Assembly: GCF_004799285.1 (NCBI RefSeq)
Contig: NZ_SSND01000002.1
Location: 186,001 to 250,000 of the forward strand
Direction of reading: 5' to 3'
DNA length: 64,000 bases
Origin: Aliigemmobacter aestuarii
GTDB lineage: Bacteria; Pseudomonadota; Alphaproteobacteria; Rhodobacterales; Rhodobacteraceae
Positions 8,068 through 16,963 of this stretch are shown piece by piece (position 1 is the stretch's first letter; the number at the start of each line of letters is the position of its first letter). The translations under genes were made by a program, and so were the position numbers. The notes below the pieces were generated by a model. It made no database searches. It saw only the letters and a list, made by a program, of their open reading frames with translations, and was not told the origin of the DNA.

Positions 8068-9012
8068 TCAGCGCCCGGAGCGGTCGTCAAGACCGGGTGT
8101 GCCGCGAAGATGCGGGTTCCGGGCCAGGTGCCTGCGCTTGATCCCCTCCGAGGTTTCGCGGCTTCCGTCATGGCTCCACCCCGGCGGGGCGAAGGCATAC
8201 ATCAACCGCTCGCGCCAGCCGATCCCGGGCTGGGTCACGTCCTTCCAGATGCCGACCCATTCGTGAAAGGCCACGCGCAGCGGGTTGAATGTGCCCAGAT
8301 TGTGGACCAGCCCGTATTCGGGTTTCTCGTCCTCCAGTTCCGGCACGAAGGTCCCGAACAGCTTGTCCCAGATGATGAAGACGCCCGCATAATTGGCGTC
8401 CAGATAGCGGGCATTGCGGCCGTGGTGGACGCGGTGGTGCGAGGGCGTGTTCATCACCGCCTCGAACCAGCGCGGCATGCGCCCGATCGCCTCGGTATGG
8501 ATCCAGAACTGATAGATCAGGTTGAGGCCGCCGACGAAGAGGATCATCGCCGGATGGAACCCGACAAGGACCAGCGGCATTCTCAGCACGAACATGAAGG
8601 TGAAGGTTCCGGTCCATGTCTGGCGCAGCGCGGTGGTCAGGTTGTAGTGCTGGCTGGAATGGTGGTTGACGTGGCTGGCCCAGACCCAGCGCGAGCGGTG
8701 CCCGATCCGGTGCACCCAGTAATAGCGCAGGTCGTCCAGCACGAAGCACAGCGCCACCACCCACCAGGATGTGCCCAGATCGAAGGGCGCGACCTGCCAC
8801 AACGCCATCATCACCCCATAGGCGACAAAGCCCAGAAGCAGCGTTTCCACCACATTCCCCGCCCCCATGACCAGCGAGGTCACAGCGTCGCGTGTCTCGT
8901 AGCGGCCGCCGCGGCCCTGCCACCAGATGAACAGGATCTCGGCCAGGATCAGCGCGATGAAGGCGGGCACGGCCAGAAGCACCACGTCGGGATATGTCAG
9001 CATGTCGGTCAT
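8068..9012 (-). CDS. Sterol desaturase / fatty acid hydroxylase family protein
   Basis: A 314-residue integral membrane protein of the FA_hydroxylase superfamily, which uses a di-iron centre held by histidine clusters to hydroxylate or desaturate lipids. The clusters are present: HRIGH, HVNHHSSQH, HTEAIG and HRVHHG, between hydrophobic segments. The start at 9012 overlaps the stop of the upstream gene as ATGA, so the two are translationally coupled. Substrate is unknown; a membrane lipid or hopanoid/sterol-like compound is possible. The C-terminal 25 residues are very basic and lie outside the domain. Confidence 0.85.
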   Translation of the reverse strand: MTDMLTYPDVVLLAVPAFIALILAEILFIWWQGRGGRYETRDAVTSLVMGAGNVVETLLLGFVAYGVMMALWQVAPFDLGTSWWVVALCFVLDDLRYYWVHRIGHRSRWVWASHVNHHSSQHYNLTTALRQTWTGTFTFMFVLRMPLVLVGFHPAMILFVGGLNLIYQFWIHTEAIGRMPRWFEAVMNTPSHHRVHHGRNARYLDANYAGVFIIWDKLFGTFVPELEDEKPEYGLVHNLGTFNPLRVAFHEWVGIWKDVTQPGIGWRERLMYAFAPPGWSHDGSRETSEGIKRRHLARNPHLRGTPGLDDRSGR

Positions 9013-9395
9013 GGCCGGTCCTTCAATGCGCGGATCCACAGGGCAAGCGTGCCGGCGTCGAGGCGCAGCCGGGCGGGCGGGCTGCCGAAGTCGCCGAAAT
9101 CGAGGGAAAGCACGGTGTCCGTGGCCTTGGCGTCGCGGATGTAATGGGCGACCGTGTCGGCCCCGAAAGACCGAAGCAGCCCCCGGCCGCGTCCGGTCAG
9201 CACCAGCGCGGCCCGCCCGTCGGGCGCGAGGTGCACCGTCTCGACCCTGTCATCGGGCCAGTGCCGCAGCCATTCGGCGCGCGCCGTTGCCTCGTCGCCG
9301 ATCCGGAACGGACGCGACCAGCCCAACGCCCAGGTCAGCAGCGCGGCGCCGCCGATCCCGCCCAGCACAAGACTGACAAGCCATTCCAGCGGCAT
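9009..9395 (-). CDS. Membrane-anchored hypothetical protein
   Basis: A 128-residue protein that I do not recognise. One N-terminal hydrophobic helix (WLVSLVLGGIGGAALLTWAL) is followed by a soluble domain of about 100 residues with HLAPDGRAALVLT and TDTVLSLDFGDFGSPPARLRLD. The start at 9395 has GGAAGGA at a good distance; an in-frame start at 9437 would only add a leader. The gene is coupled by ATGA to the desaturase-like gene, so it may help that enzyme at the inner membrane. This pairing is the only functional hint. Confidence 0.65.
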   Translation of the reverse strand: MPLEWLVSLVLGGIGGAALLTWALGWSRPFRIGDEATARAEWLRHWPDDRVETVHLAPDGRAALVLTGRGRGLLRSFGADTVAHYIRDAKATDTVLSLDFGDFGSPPARLRLDAGTLALWIRALKDRP

Positions 9396-9484
9396 GAGCC
9401 CGATCCTTCCCCCGTCTGGAAGCATGCCGAACCACACGCCTGCGTCAATCGCGCCGTGGCGTCATCCCCGGCCGGTTGGCGGGG

Positions 9485-10033
9485 TCAGTTGCCGGTCAGG
9501 GCGGTCAGGACCGCGATCGCCTCGGGTGAATCCCATTCCGCATCGCCGATCAGCCGACCGACTTCCTGACCCTCCGGGTTCAGGATGACGGTCACGGGCA
9601 GGCCCATCACACCCATGCCGCGCGCCAGTTCCGAACCTGGGTCGCGCAGGACGGGAAGGTTTTCGATGCCCGCCTCGTCCCAGAACTTGCGGATCGCGGG
9701 CACCGGGTTGCGACCGGTGGCCACGGTCACGACCGAAAGCCTGTCGCCCATCTCGGCCTGCAACCGGTCGAGTCCCGGCATTTCCTTGCGGCAGGGCGGG
9801 CACCATGTGGCCCAGAAATTCACCAACACCCATTTCCCGCCGTAGTCCGACAAGGATGCGGGTTGGTCATCAAGCGTCAGCAGCGCGGCCTGCGGAATTT
9901 CGGCGGCCGCCGCAAAGGCCAGTTTCTTCATGTCGCCGTCGCGCAAGGCATCGGCGGCGGCCACATCGGCGGCAGCCGGGTTTGCACCGAACATCAGGGC
10001 CGTATAAAGAACGGCAAGACCAGACCGCAGCAT
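9485..10033 (-). CDS. tlpA: TlpA-family periplasmic thiol:disulfide oxidoreductase
   Basis: A 182-residue thioredoxin-fold protein exported by an N-terminal signal ([19 protein letters not shown]). The active site WCPPC has C78 and C81 in [13 protein letters not shown], and the cis-proline LPVT segment follows. TlpA/ResA proteins reduce disulfides in the periplasm, for example for cytochrome c or cytochrome oxidase assembly; the client is not shown here. The start at 10033 has GGAGGT upstream. It is divergent from argH with only 21 bp between start codons, so the promoter of each gene must sit inside the other. Confidence 0.88.
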   Translation of the reverse strand: MLRSGLAVLYTALMFGANPAAADVAAADALRDGDMKKLAFAAAAEIPQAALLTLDDQPASLSDYGGKWVLVNFWATWCPPCRKEMPGLDRLQAEMGDRLSVVTVATGRNPVPAIRKFWDEAGIENLPVLRDPGSELARGMGVMGLPVTVILNPEGQEVGRLIGDAEWDSPEAIAVLTALTGN

Positions 10034-10054
10034 GTTACCTCCGAAGGCCGCATC

Positions 10055-11470
10055 ATGACCGACCAGCCCCAATCCCCTTCAATCGCCGCACAGGCCAATG
10101 CCATGTGGGGCGGGCGCTTTGCCGACGGGCCGGACGCGATCATGCAGGCGATCAACGCCTCGATCGGGTTCGACCGGCGGCTTTACGCCCAGGACATCCG
10201 GGGCAGCCGGGCCCATGCCGCGATGCTGGCGGCGACGGGTATCCTGAGCAATAAGGATGCCGAGGCGATAGGGGAAGGTCTGCTCACGGTCTTGTCAGAG
10301 ATCGAAACAGGCGGCTTCCCCTTCCGGGTCGAACTGGAAGACATCCACATGAATGTCGAAGCCCGGCTGAAAGAGGTGATCGGCGAACCCGCCGGGCGGC
10401 TGCACACGGCGCGGTCGAGGAACGATCAGGTGGCCGTCGATTTCCGGCTGTGGGTTCGCGATCAATGCGATGCCGCCGCGCAGGGGATCGAGGCGCTGAT
10501 GCGCGCCTTCCTCGCCCAGGCCGAGGCGGGCGCAGACTGGGTGATGCCGGGCTTCACCCATCTGCAAACCGCCCAGCCGGTGACATGGGGCCATCACATG
10601 ATGGCGTATGTCGAGATGCTGGCCCGCGACCGGGGCCGTTTTCTGGATGCCCGCGCCCGGATGAACGAATGCCCCCTTGGCGCGGCGGCGCTGGCTGGGA
10701 CATCCTTCCCGATCGACCGTCACATGACGGCCGAGGCGCTTGGGTTCGACCGGCCCACGGCCAACAGCCTTGATTCGGTATCCGACCGGGATTTCGCGCT
10801 GGAATTCCTGTCGGCGGCGTCGATCTGCGCGATGCACCTGTCGCGCTTTGCCGAGGAACTGGTGATCTGGTCCTCGGCCCAGTTCCGGTTCGTCCGCCTG
10901 TCCGACAAGTGGACCACCGGCAGCAGCATCATGCCCCAGAAGAAGAACCCCGATGCGGCCGAACTGTTGCGGGCCAAGCTCGGTCGCATCCTTGGTGCCA
11001 CCGTTGCGCTGTTCACGGTGATGAAGGGGCTCGCGCTGACCTATTCCAAGGACATGCAGGAAGACAAGGAACAGGTCTTTGACGCGGCCGACAACCTGAT
11101 GCTGGGTCTGGCCGCGATGACCGGAATGGTGGCCGACATGACGGCAAACCGCGCGGTTCTGGCCGAGGCGGCGGCGTCGGGCTTTTCCACCGCGACGGAC
11201 CTCGCCGACTGGCTGGTGCGCGAACTTGGCCTGCCCTTCCGCGAGGCGCATCACGTCACCGGCACGCTGGTGGCTTTGGCCGAGGGCAAGGGGTGCGACC
11301 TGCCCGACCTGACGCTGTCCGACATGCAGGGTGTCCACGCGGGCATCCGCGCCGATGTGTTTGACGTGCTGGGGGTTGAAAACTCGGTCCGGTCGCGGCG
11401 GTCCTATGGCGGCACCGCGCCCGACCGTGTGCGCGAACAGATCGCCCGCTGGAAGGCCGCGCTGGCCTGA
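10055..11470 (+). CDS. argH: Argininosuccinate lyase
   Basis: Last enzyme of arginine biosynthesis, cleaving argininosuccinate to arginine and fumarate; 471 residues, cytoplasmic homotetramer. The fumarase/aspartase superfamily signature [12 protein letters not shown] is intact, as are [11 protein letters not shown] and [11 protein letters not shown]. The start at 10055 gives the usual N-terminus with MWGGRF close behind; a longer frame upstream shadows tlpA. The stop codon lies in a 12-bp tandem duplication (11463-11486). A hairpin at 11494-11529 separates it from the small lipoproteins and lysA. Confidence 0.96.
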   Translation: MTDQPQSPSIAAQANAMWGGRFADGPDAIMQAINASIGFDRRLYAQDIRGSRAHAAMLAATGILSNKDAEAIGEGLLTVLSEIETGGFPFRVELEDIHMNVEARLKEVIGEPAGRLHTARSRNDQVAVDFRLWVRDQCDAAAQGIEALMRAFLAQAEAGADWVMPGFTHLQTAQPVTWGHHMMAYVEMLARDRGRFLDARARMNECPLGAAALAGTSFPIDRHMTAEALGFDRPTANSLDSVSDRDFALEFLSAASICAMHLSRFAEELVIWSSAQFRFVRLSDKWTTGSSIMPQKKNPDAAELLRAKLGRILGATVALFTVMKGLALTYSKDMQEDKEQVFDAADNLMLGLAAMTGMVADMTANRAVLAEAAASGFSTATDLADWLVRELGLPFREAHHVTGTLVALAEGKGCDLPDLTLSDMQGVHAGIRADVFDVLGVENSVRSRRSYGGTAPDRVREQIARWKAALA

Positions 11471-11486
11471 ACTTTGGCCTGAACTT
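11463..11486 (+). repeat. Tandem 12-bp duplication across the argH stop
   Basis: TGGCCTGAACTT occurs twice in exact tandem (11463-11474 and 11475-11486). The first copy contains the argH TGA stop. Confidence 0.85.
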
Positions 11487-11493
11487 TGGTTTA

Positions 11494-11529
11494 GGGGGAA
11501 GGACGGGGCGCAAATCCCCGCTTTCCCCC
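11494..11529 (+). terminator. Hairpin after argH
   Basis: GGGGGAA...CGGGG (11494-11508) folds on CCCCG...TTTCCCCC (11516-11529) with a small internal bulge. There is no T run, so it may be a weak terminator or attenuator. Confidence 0.5.
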
Positions 11530-11587
11530 AGCCGGCTCATGCTATCAGATGGCGCTGCGGGGACCACGCAAGCACAAGGGATGATCC

Positions 11588-11731
11588 ATGATCCGACCGA
11601 CCGTTTTCCTTCTGAGCCTGGCGGCGCTTGTCGCGGCCTGCGGGGCGGATGCGCCCCCGCAACCCCCGGCCGACGAGCCGGGCATCACGATTTCGGGCCT
11701 GGCCCGCATCGGTATCGCCGGAGGGAACTGA
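11588..11731 (+). CDS. 47-residue lipoprotein (LptM/LppL-like by position)
   Basis: A tiny lipoprotein: signal MIRPTVFLLSLAALVAAC with lipobox LVAAC (Cys18), then a short tail CGADAPPQPPADEPG and about 15 more residues. In many proteobacteria a lipopeptide of this size (LppL/YifL, now LptM, which aids the LptD/E translocon) lies just before lysA or dapF, and lysA is two genes downstream here. The identification rests on size, lipobox and position, not on clear sequence identity. It is too short for normal ORF cut-offs. The next lipoprotein starts 3 bp after its stop. Confidence 0.65.
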   Translation: MIRPTVFLLSLAALVAACGADAPPQPPADEPGITISGLARIGIAGGN

Positions 11732-11733
11732 AA

Positions 11734-11973
11734 ATGTCGCGCACCCCGTTCCTCACGCTTTCCGCACTGGCCTGCGCCACGGCGCTTGCGGCCTGCACGC
11801 CCACCGATCCCGCCACCCCGCAACTGGGCGTGGGCGTCGGCATCGGCCCGAACGGCGTGCGGCTGGTGCCGCGCGTGACGACCAACGTTGGCGGCGCGAA
11901 TGTCGGCGTGACGCCCGGCGGCGCCTCGGTGGGCACCAATGTGGGCGGGGTGAACGTGGGCGCCTCGCTTTAG
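11734..11973 (+). CDS. 79-residue glycine/valine-repeat lipoprotein
   Basis: Signal peptide MSRTPFLTLSALACATALAAC with lipobox ALAAC (Cys21), so it is exported and lipid-anchored. The mature part is built from short G/N/V repeats: VTTNVGGANVGV, TPGGASVG, TNVGGVNVGASL. I do not recognise a family. The repeats could form a beta structure or an extended surface patch. It starts 3 bp after the previous lipoprotein and ends 67 bp before lysA, so the pair probably shares a transcript with lysA. Confidence 0.65.
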   Translation: MSRTPFLTLSALACATALAACTPTDPATPQLGVGVGIGPNGVRLVPRVTTNVGGANVGVTPGGASVGTNVGGVNVGASL

Positions 11974-12040
11974 GGCAGGCCGATTGCGCGCCCTGCCGCC
12001 TGTGATATAGCGGGCGGCAAAGGTCGAAAGAGGCGCGCCC

Positions 12041-13306
12041 ATGGATCATTTCCTGTATCGTGACGGCATCCTTCATGCCGAGGATGTGGCGCTTCCCGAT
12101 ATCGCGGCGACCGTGGGCACGCCGTTCTACTGCTATTCCACCGCCACGCTGACGCGCCACTATCACCTCTTCACCGAGGCGCTTTCGCCCCTGCCGCATC
12201 TGGTATGCTTTGCGATCAAGTCGCTGTCGAACCTTGCCGTGCTGAAACATCTGGGCAGCCTTGGCGCGGGGATGGATGTGGTCTCGGCAGGCGAATACCT
12301 GCGGGCACGGGCGGCGGGCGTGCCGGGCGAGAGGATCGTCTTTTCCGGCGTCGGCAAGACGCGCGAGGAAATGCGGCTGGCGCTGGAAGGCGGCATCCGC
12401 CAGTTCAACGTGGAAAGCGAACCCGAGATGCGGGCGCTGTCCGAGGTGGCGGTTTCTCTGGGCAAGATCGCCCCGATCACCATCCGGGTGAACCCGGACG
12501 TGGACGCGAAGACTCACGAGAAGATCGCCACAGGCAAATCGGAAAACAAGTTCGGCATCCCGATCGCCCGCGCGCGCGAGGTGTATGCCGAGGCCGCGGC
12601 CCTGCCCGGCCTGCGTGTCGTGGGGATCGACGTGCACATCGGCAGCCAGCTGACCGAACTTGCCCCCTTCGAGCAGGCCTATCGCAAGGTGGCCGCGCTG
12701 ACCGAAACCCTGCGCGCCGACGGCCACGCCATCGAACGGCTGGATTTGGGCGGCGGCCTTGGCATCCCCTACACCCGGTCGAACGAAGCCCCGCCCCTGC
12801 CCACCGATTACGGCGCGCTGATCAAGCGCACCGTGGGACATCTGGGCTGCGAGATCGAGATCGAGCCGGGGCGGCTGATTTCCGGCAACGCGGGGATCCT
12901 CGTGTCGCGCGTGATCTATGTGAAGCATGGCGAGGGCCGCGATTTCCTGATCCTCGACGCCGCGATGAACGATCTGGTCCGCCCGTCGATGTATGGCGCA
13001 CATCATGATATCGTTCCGGTCATCGAACCCGCCGCCGGAACCGAGGCGCAGCCTTATGACGTGGTCGGCCCGGTCTGCGAGACGGGCGACACCTTCGCCA
13101 AGGGCCGCCCGCTGCCTGCGATGGTCGAAGGCGACCTTGTCGCGTTCCGGTCGGCCGGGGCCTATGGCGCGGTGATGGCCAGCGAATACAACAGCCGCCC
13201 GCTGATCCCCGAGGTTCTGGTGAAGGGCGATCACTTTGCGGTCATCCGGGCCAGACCGACGTTTGACGAAATCCTCAGGCGCGATACCATCCCCGAATGG
13301 CTCTGA
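12041..13306 (+). CDS. lysA: Diaminopimelate decarboxylase
   Basis: PLP enzyme of 421 residues that converts meso-diaminopimelate to lysine, the last step of lysine synthesis. K60 in CFAIKS is the PLP lysine; GGGLGIPY binds the cofactor phosphate and VGPVCETGD supplies the substrate-side cysteine from the partner subunit. The protein is full length and the start is the first ATG after an AAAGAGG ribosome site. It is followed after 30 bp by the DUF4175 gene on the same strand, an arrangement common in Rhodobacterales. Confidence 0.97.
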   Translation: MDHFLYRDGILHAEDVALPDIAATVGTPFYCYSTATLTRHYHLFTEALSPLPHLVCFAIKSLSNLAVLKHLGSLGAGMDVVSAGEYLRARAAGVPGERIVFSGVGKTREEMRLALEGGIRQFNVESEPEMRALSEVAVSLGKIAPITIRVNPDVDAKTHEKIATGKSENKFGIPIARAREVYAEAAALPGLRVVGIDVHIGSQLTELAPFEQAYRKVAALTETLRADGHAIERLDLGGGLGIPYTRSNEAPPLPTDYGALIKRTVGHLGCEIEIEPGRLISGNAGILVSRVIYVKHGEGRDFLILDAAMNDLVRPSMYGAHHDIVPVIEPAAGTEAQPYDVVGPVCETGDTFAKGRPLPAMVEGDLVAFRSAGAYGAVMASEYNSRPLIPEVLVKGDHFAVIRARPTFDEILRRDTIPEWL

Positions 13307-13336
13307 CCTGACGTCGGGCCGGAATCGGCAGGGCGG

Positions 13337-15880
13337 ATGACCGAAACGCGCGACATCTCGGACGATCTGGAAAGGCTCCGCTGGCCCCTCCGGCTGACCT
13401 ATGCCGGGCTTTGGGCCGAACGGATCGCGCGGGCATTCTGGCCGCTGTGGACGACTCTTGCGCTGACGCTGGCGGCGCTTCTTCTTGGGGTGCAGGATTT
13501 CCTGCCGCTCGAGGCGGTCTGGACCGGGCTTGGCCTTGCCCTTCTTCTTGCGCTTGGGACGGGCTTCGTCGGCGCGCGCAGGTTCCGCCGGCCGACCCCG
13601 CGAGAGGCGGTTGACCGCCTCGATGCCGCCATGCCCGGCAACCCCCTTGCCGCGCTGCGCGACAGGCAGGCGATAGGCACCGACGATCCGGCATCGGCGG
13701 CGGTATGGCGGGCGCACCGTCTGCGCATGGCCGACCGGCTGAAGGATGCGCGCGCCGTGCGGCCCGATCCGGCCCTTGCCCCGCGCGATCCCTTCGCGCT
13801 GCGCTATGTCGCGCTGACGGCGCTGGCCGTGGCGCTGGTCTTCGGCTCTGTCTGGCGGGTGGCCAGCGTGGCCGACATGGCCCCCGGCCGGGCCGAGGCG
13901 ATGGTCGGCGGGCCAAGCTGGGAAGGCTGGGTGCAGCCGCCCGGTTATACGGGCAAGCCCGCGCTTTACCTCAACGACATCACCCTGCCCGATCTGGAAG
14001 TGCCGCAGGGCAGCCAGGTCCAGCTTCGGCTCTACGGCGAGGTGGGCGCGCTTGCGGTGGCCGAAGGCGTGTCGGGGCGCGCCCTGCCGCCCGACCATGA
14101 CGCCACCGCCCCCGCGCAGGATTTCCAGATCACGCAATCGGGGCGTCTGGCCATCGACGGCCCCGGCGGGCGCGAATGGCAGGTCGTGGCTCTGGCCGAT
14201 CGCGGCCCCAAGGTCACTGCCAGCGGCGAGGTCAGCCGCGAAGCCGAGGGGATGATGAAACTGCCCTTCACGGCGCAGGACGACTATGGCGTGACGGGCG
14301 GGCGTGCCGTCATCACGCTTGATCTGGCTGCGGTCGATCGCCGCTTCGGGCTTCAGATCGCGCCGGAACCGCGCGAGGCGGTCACGCTGGACCTGCCGCT
14401 TCCGATCACCGGCAACCGTGCCGAGTTCTCGGAAAACCTGATCGAGGACCTGTCGGAACATCCCTTCGCCAACCTGCCGGTCCAGATCCGGCTTTTGGTG
14501 GACGATGCGGCGGGCCAGACCGGCGAGTCGGCGGCGCTTTCGGTCGTTCTGCCCGGCAAGCGCTTCTTTGATCCGCTGGCCGCCGCCCTGATCGAGATGC
14601 GCCGCGATCTGCTGTGGAACCGGGAAAACATCGACCGGTCGGTGCAGATCCTGAAGGCCGTGACGAACCGGCCCGAGGATCTGATCCGCAACGAACGCGC
14701 CTTCCTGCGGCTGAAGGTGCTGATGCGCCGGATGGAGGCCGAGGCCGCCGCCCTGACCCCCGAGATGCGCGACGAATTCGCGGCCCAGCTTTGGGAAATC
14801 GCGCTGATGGTCGAGGAGGGCGATCTGGAAAGCGCCCGCCAGCGCCTGCAACGCGCGCAGGACCGCCTGGACGAGGCGATCCGCAACGGCGCCGATCCGT
14901 CCGAGATCGAAGAACTGATGCAGGAACTGCGCGAGGCGCTGAACGACTACATGCAGGAACTTGCCGAAGAGGCGCAGCGTAACCCGGACCGGGAAATGTC
15001 GCAGAACCTTGAAGGCATGGAAATGACCGGCGACCAGTTGCAGCAGATGCTGGACGAGTTGCAGAAGCTGATGGAAGAAGGCCGCATGGCCGAGGCCGCC
15101 GAGCTGATGGAAATGCTGCGGCAGCTGATGGAAAACATGCAGGTCACCGAAGGCCAGGGCGGGCAGGGCGGCCCCGGCAGTCAGGCCATGCGCGACCTGC
15201 AGGATACGCTGCGCGATCAGCAAGGCCTGTCGGACGATAGCTTCCAGGAGCTGCAGGAACAGTTCAACGGCCAGCAGGGGCAGAACCAGCAGGGTCAGCA
15301 GGGTCAGGGCAACCAGCAGGGCCAGAACCAGCCCGGCGGCCCGCAGCAAGGCGACCAGCAGGGTCAGGGCAGCGACGGGCGCAGCCTTGCCGAACGCCAG
15401 CGCGACCTGCGGAACCAGTTGCGCGGGGTGAACCCTGATGCGCTGCCCGGTCAGGGCAGCGACGCCGGCGAACGCGGGCGCGATGCGCTGGACCGGGCCG
15501 GGCGCGCGATGGAGGATGCCGAACGCGCCCTGCGCGACGGCGATCTGTCGGGCGCGCTGGACCGGCAGGCAGAAGCGATGGAAGCCCTGCGCGAAGGCCT
15601 GCGCGACTTTGGCGAGGCGATGGCCGAGGAACGCCAGCAGCAGGGGCAGGCCGATCAGGGCGAGGCGTTCGGCCGCGCCGACCCCAACAGCCAGCGCGAC
15701 CCGCTGGGGCGCGAGCTGGGCGAAATGGGCCGCATCGGTTCGGATCGCAACATGCTCCAGGGCGAGGACGTCTATCGCCGGGCGCAGGACCTTCTGGATG
15801 AAATCCGCCGCCGTTCGGGCGAACAGGCCCGTCCGGAAAGCGAACGCGACTACCTGCGCCGCCTGCTCGACCTGTTCTGA
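13337..15880 (+). CDS. DUF4175 (TIGR02302-type) large membrane protein
   Basis: An 847-residue protein with hydrophobic helices near residues 35-75 and 155-175, then a long, probably periplasmic part. A central helical, coiled-coil-rich region (about 400-620) contains METGDQLQQMLDELQ-type heptads. It is followed by a low-complexity Q/G/N linker (about 645-680) and a charged C-terminal helical domain. This matches the TIGR02302/DUF4175 family of alphaproteobacteria, whose function is unknown. It follows lysA by 30 bp, suggesting co-transcription and perhaps an envelope role. Confidence 0.8.
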   Translation: MTETRDISDDLERLRWPLRLTYAGLWAERIARAFWPLWTTLALTLAALLLGVQDFLPLEAVWTGLGLALLLALGTGFVGARRFRRPTPREAVDRLDAAMPGNPLAALRDRQAIGTDDPASAAVWRAHRLRMADRLKDARAVRPDPALAPRDPFALRYVALTALAVALVFGSVWRVASVADMAPGRAEAMVGGPSWEGWVQPPGYTGKPALYLNDITLPDLEVPQGSQVQLRLYGEVGALAVAEGVSGRALPPDHDATAPAQDFQITQSGRLAIDGPGGREWQVVALADRGPKVTASGEVSREAEGMMKLPFTAQDDYGVTGGRAVITLDLAAVDRRFGLQIAPEPREAVTLDLPLPITGNRAEFSENLIEDLSEHPFANLPVQIRLLVDDAAGQTGESAALSVVLPGKRFFDPLAAALIEMRRDLLWNRENIDRSVQILKAVTNRPEDLIRNERAFLRLKVLMRRMEAEAAALTPEMRDEFAAQLWEIALMVEEGDLESARQRLQRAQDRLDEAIRNGADPSEIEELMQELREALNDYMQELAEEAQRNPDREMSQNLEGMEMTGDQLQQMLDELQKLMEEGRMAEAAELMEMLRQLMENMQVTEGQGGQGGPGSQAMRDLQDTLRDQQGLSDDSFQELQEQFNGQQGQNQQGQQGQGNQQGQNQPGGPQQGDQQGQGSDGRSLAERQRDLRNQLRGVNPDALPGQGSDAGERGRDALDRAGRAMEDAERALRDGDLSGALDRQAEAMEALREGLRDFGEAMAEERQQQGQADQGEAFGRADPNSQRDPLGRELGEMGRIGSDRNMLQGEDVYRRAQDLLDEIRRRSGEQARPESERDYLRRLLDLF
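15270..15372 (+). repeat. CAG/GGT-rich low-complexity tract in the DUF4175 gene
   Basis: Imperfect repeats of CAGCAGGGTCAG and AACCAGCAGGGC encode a Q-G-N-rich linker. It stays in frame and shows no stop codons. Confidence 0.8.
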
Positions 15881-15950
15881 CGAATGGGAAGGGGCGCGGC
15901 GTCATCCCGCCCCGGCTTGGCGACCGACAACCGGCTTCGGTCAGGCCGGA

Positions 15951-15982
15951 TCAGCCGTTGCCTTGCTCAGCCGTTGCCCTGC
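15951..15982. repeat. Tandem 16-bp duplication at the zinc-ribbon gene stop
   Basis: TCAGCCGTTGCCTTGC (15951-15966) and TCAGCCGTTGCCCTGC (15967-15982) are tandem copies with one mismatch. The second copy supplies the stop codon and last codons of the minus-strand gene. Confidence 0.85.
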
Positions 15983-16800
15983 ACAGTGGTTGCCGCAGTA
16001 TCAAGCAGCCCGCTCAGCCACAGGCGAAGCCCGTCGACAAAGGCCACATAGCCTTCCAGCGTCCCGGCCAGTCCGGGGATCTGCTGCGACAGGCGCGGCG
16101 CGATGACATAAAGCACCACGGCCAGCACGGCCAGCGTCACCACCAGCGAGAACCCGGTGCGGAAACCGCCCCCCTGGCCCCGCACCTTCTGCGGCTGCGG
16201 CAGGTCATCGGCAGAAACGCCCCGCCGGTCGTCATCCGGATCGAGCGTTGAATTGATCTCTTCGATATCGGGCAGAAGGTCACGCCCCTTGGGGGGCGGC
16301 CCCGCCGGGCGCGGCGGCGGCGGCGGTTCGGGCTCGACACCCTTCATCTGTGCGATCCGGCGGGCCGCAGGCGAAAGCGCGGGCGCGGCGGCCTCGAGCC
16401 CCAGGTCGGGCTGGCTTTCCAGCGGGGCGGGGGCTTCGGCGCGGCGGGCCGCAACCTCGCGCTCGGCCTCCTCGCGCAGCACATCCATGACGGCCTCGTC
16501 GATCGCCCGGCGCTTCATAGGCTCGGGCGCGTCAAAGGCCGCGGCATCCTCTTCATCGGTATCAGTCGCGTCTGCCCAGGCTCCGGCCTTCTCGGGCTCC
16601 TGGCCCATGTCGTCGGGTTCGGGCATGGGTTCGGGCGGATCGAAAAGCGCATCCTGGCGCTGTTCATCCTCGATTTCTTCCGGCCGGACCTGATACCAGG
16701 CATGCCCGCAGTTCGAACATTGCACATCGCGACCGCCCGGAGGAATGGCATCCTCGGCCACCTCGTACTGAGCATCGCAGTTCGGGCAAATCAGCCGCAT
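15967..16800 (-). CDS. Zinc-ribbon (MJ0042-type) single-pass membrane protein
   Basis: A 277-residue protein starting with a zinc ribbon, C5-x2-C8 and C28-x2-C31 (ICPNCDAQY, QCSNCGHAWYQ). A long acidic and proline-rich linker follows, then one transmembrane helix near residues 220-240 (FSLVVTLAVLAVVLYVIAP) and a short C-terminal tail. Zinc_ribbon_4/5 proteins of this build are common in alphaproteobacteria but their role is unknown. The start at 16800 puts the ribbon at the extreme N-terminus; longer frames add only low-complexity residues from the divergent promoter region. It is divergent from ftsE. Confidence 0.8.
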   Translation of the reverse strand: MRLICPNCDAQYEVAEDAIPPGGRDVQCSNCGHAWYQVRPEEIEDEQRQDALFDPPEPMPEPDDMGQEPEKAGAWADATDTDEEDAAAFDAPEPMKRRAIDEAVMDVLREEAEREVAARRAEAPAPLESQPDLGLEAAAPALSPAARRIAQMKGVEPEPPPPPRPAGPPPKGRDLLPDIEEINSTLDPDDDRRGVSADDLPQPQKVRGQGGGFRTGFSLVVTLAVLAVVLYVIAPRLSQQIPGLAGTLEGYVAFVDGLRLWLSGLLDTAATTVQGNG

Positions 16801-16963
16801 TTCATCTGCCTTCAATCGCCTAGGGCGCCCGCCTCGCTGACTTTGTAGCAACGATGTCCGTTCTGTCCAAGCCTTTGTCGCTACGGGCGTCCCGATGCGC
16901 ATTGAATCGGGCGGCGTGCTGGGCAATGGTGTGCGCCATGTTCGGGCCTCAGAAGGGTGTGCT

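Noticed and set aside
11753-15349. A 1198-codon open frame on the minus strand opposite lysA and the DUF4175 gene
   Set aside because: It is antisense to two clear genes, is rich in R/H/Q/L as expected for the complement of GC-rich codons, and has no recognisable domain.
15270-15372. Possible CRISPR or minisatellite array
   Set aside because: The units are imperfect, short and in frame, and encode a Q/G/N linker. There are no spacers.
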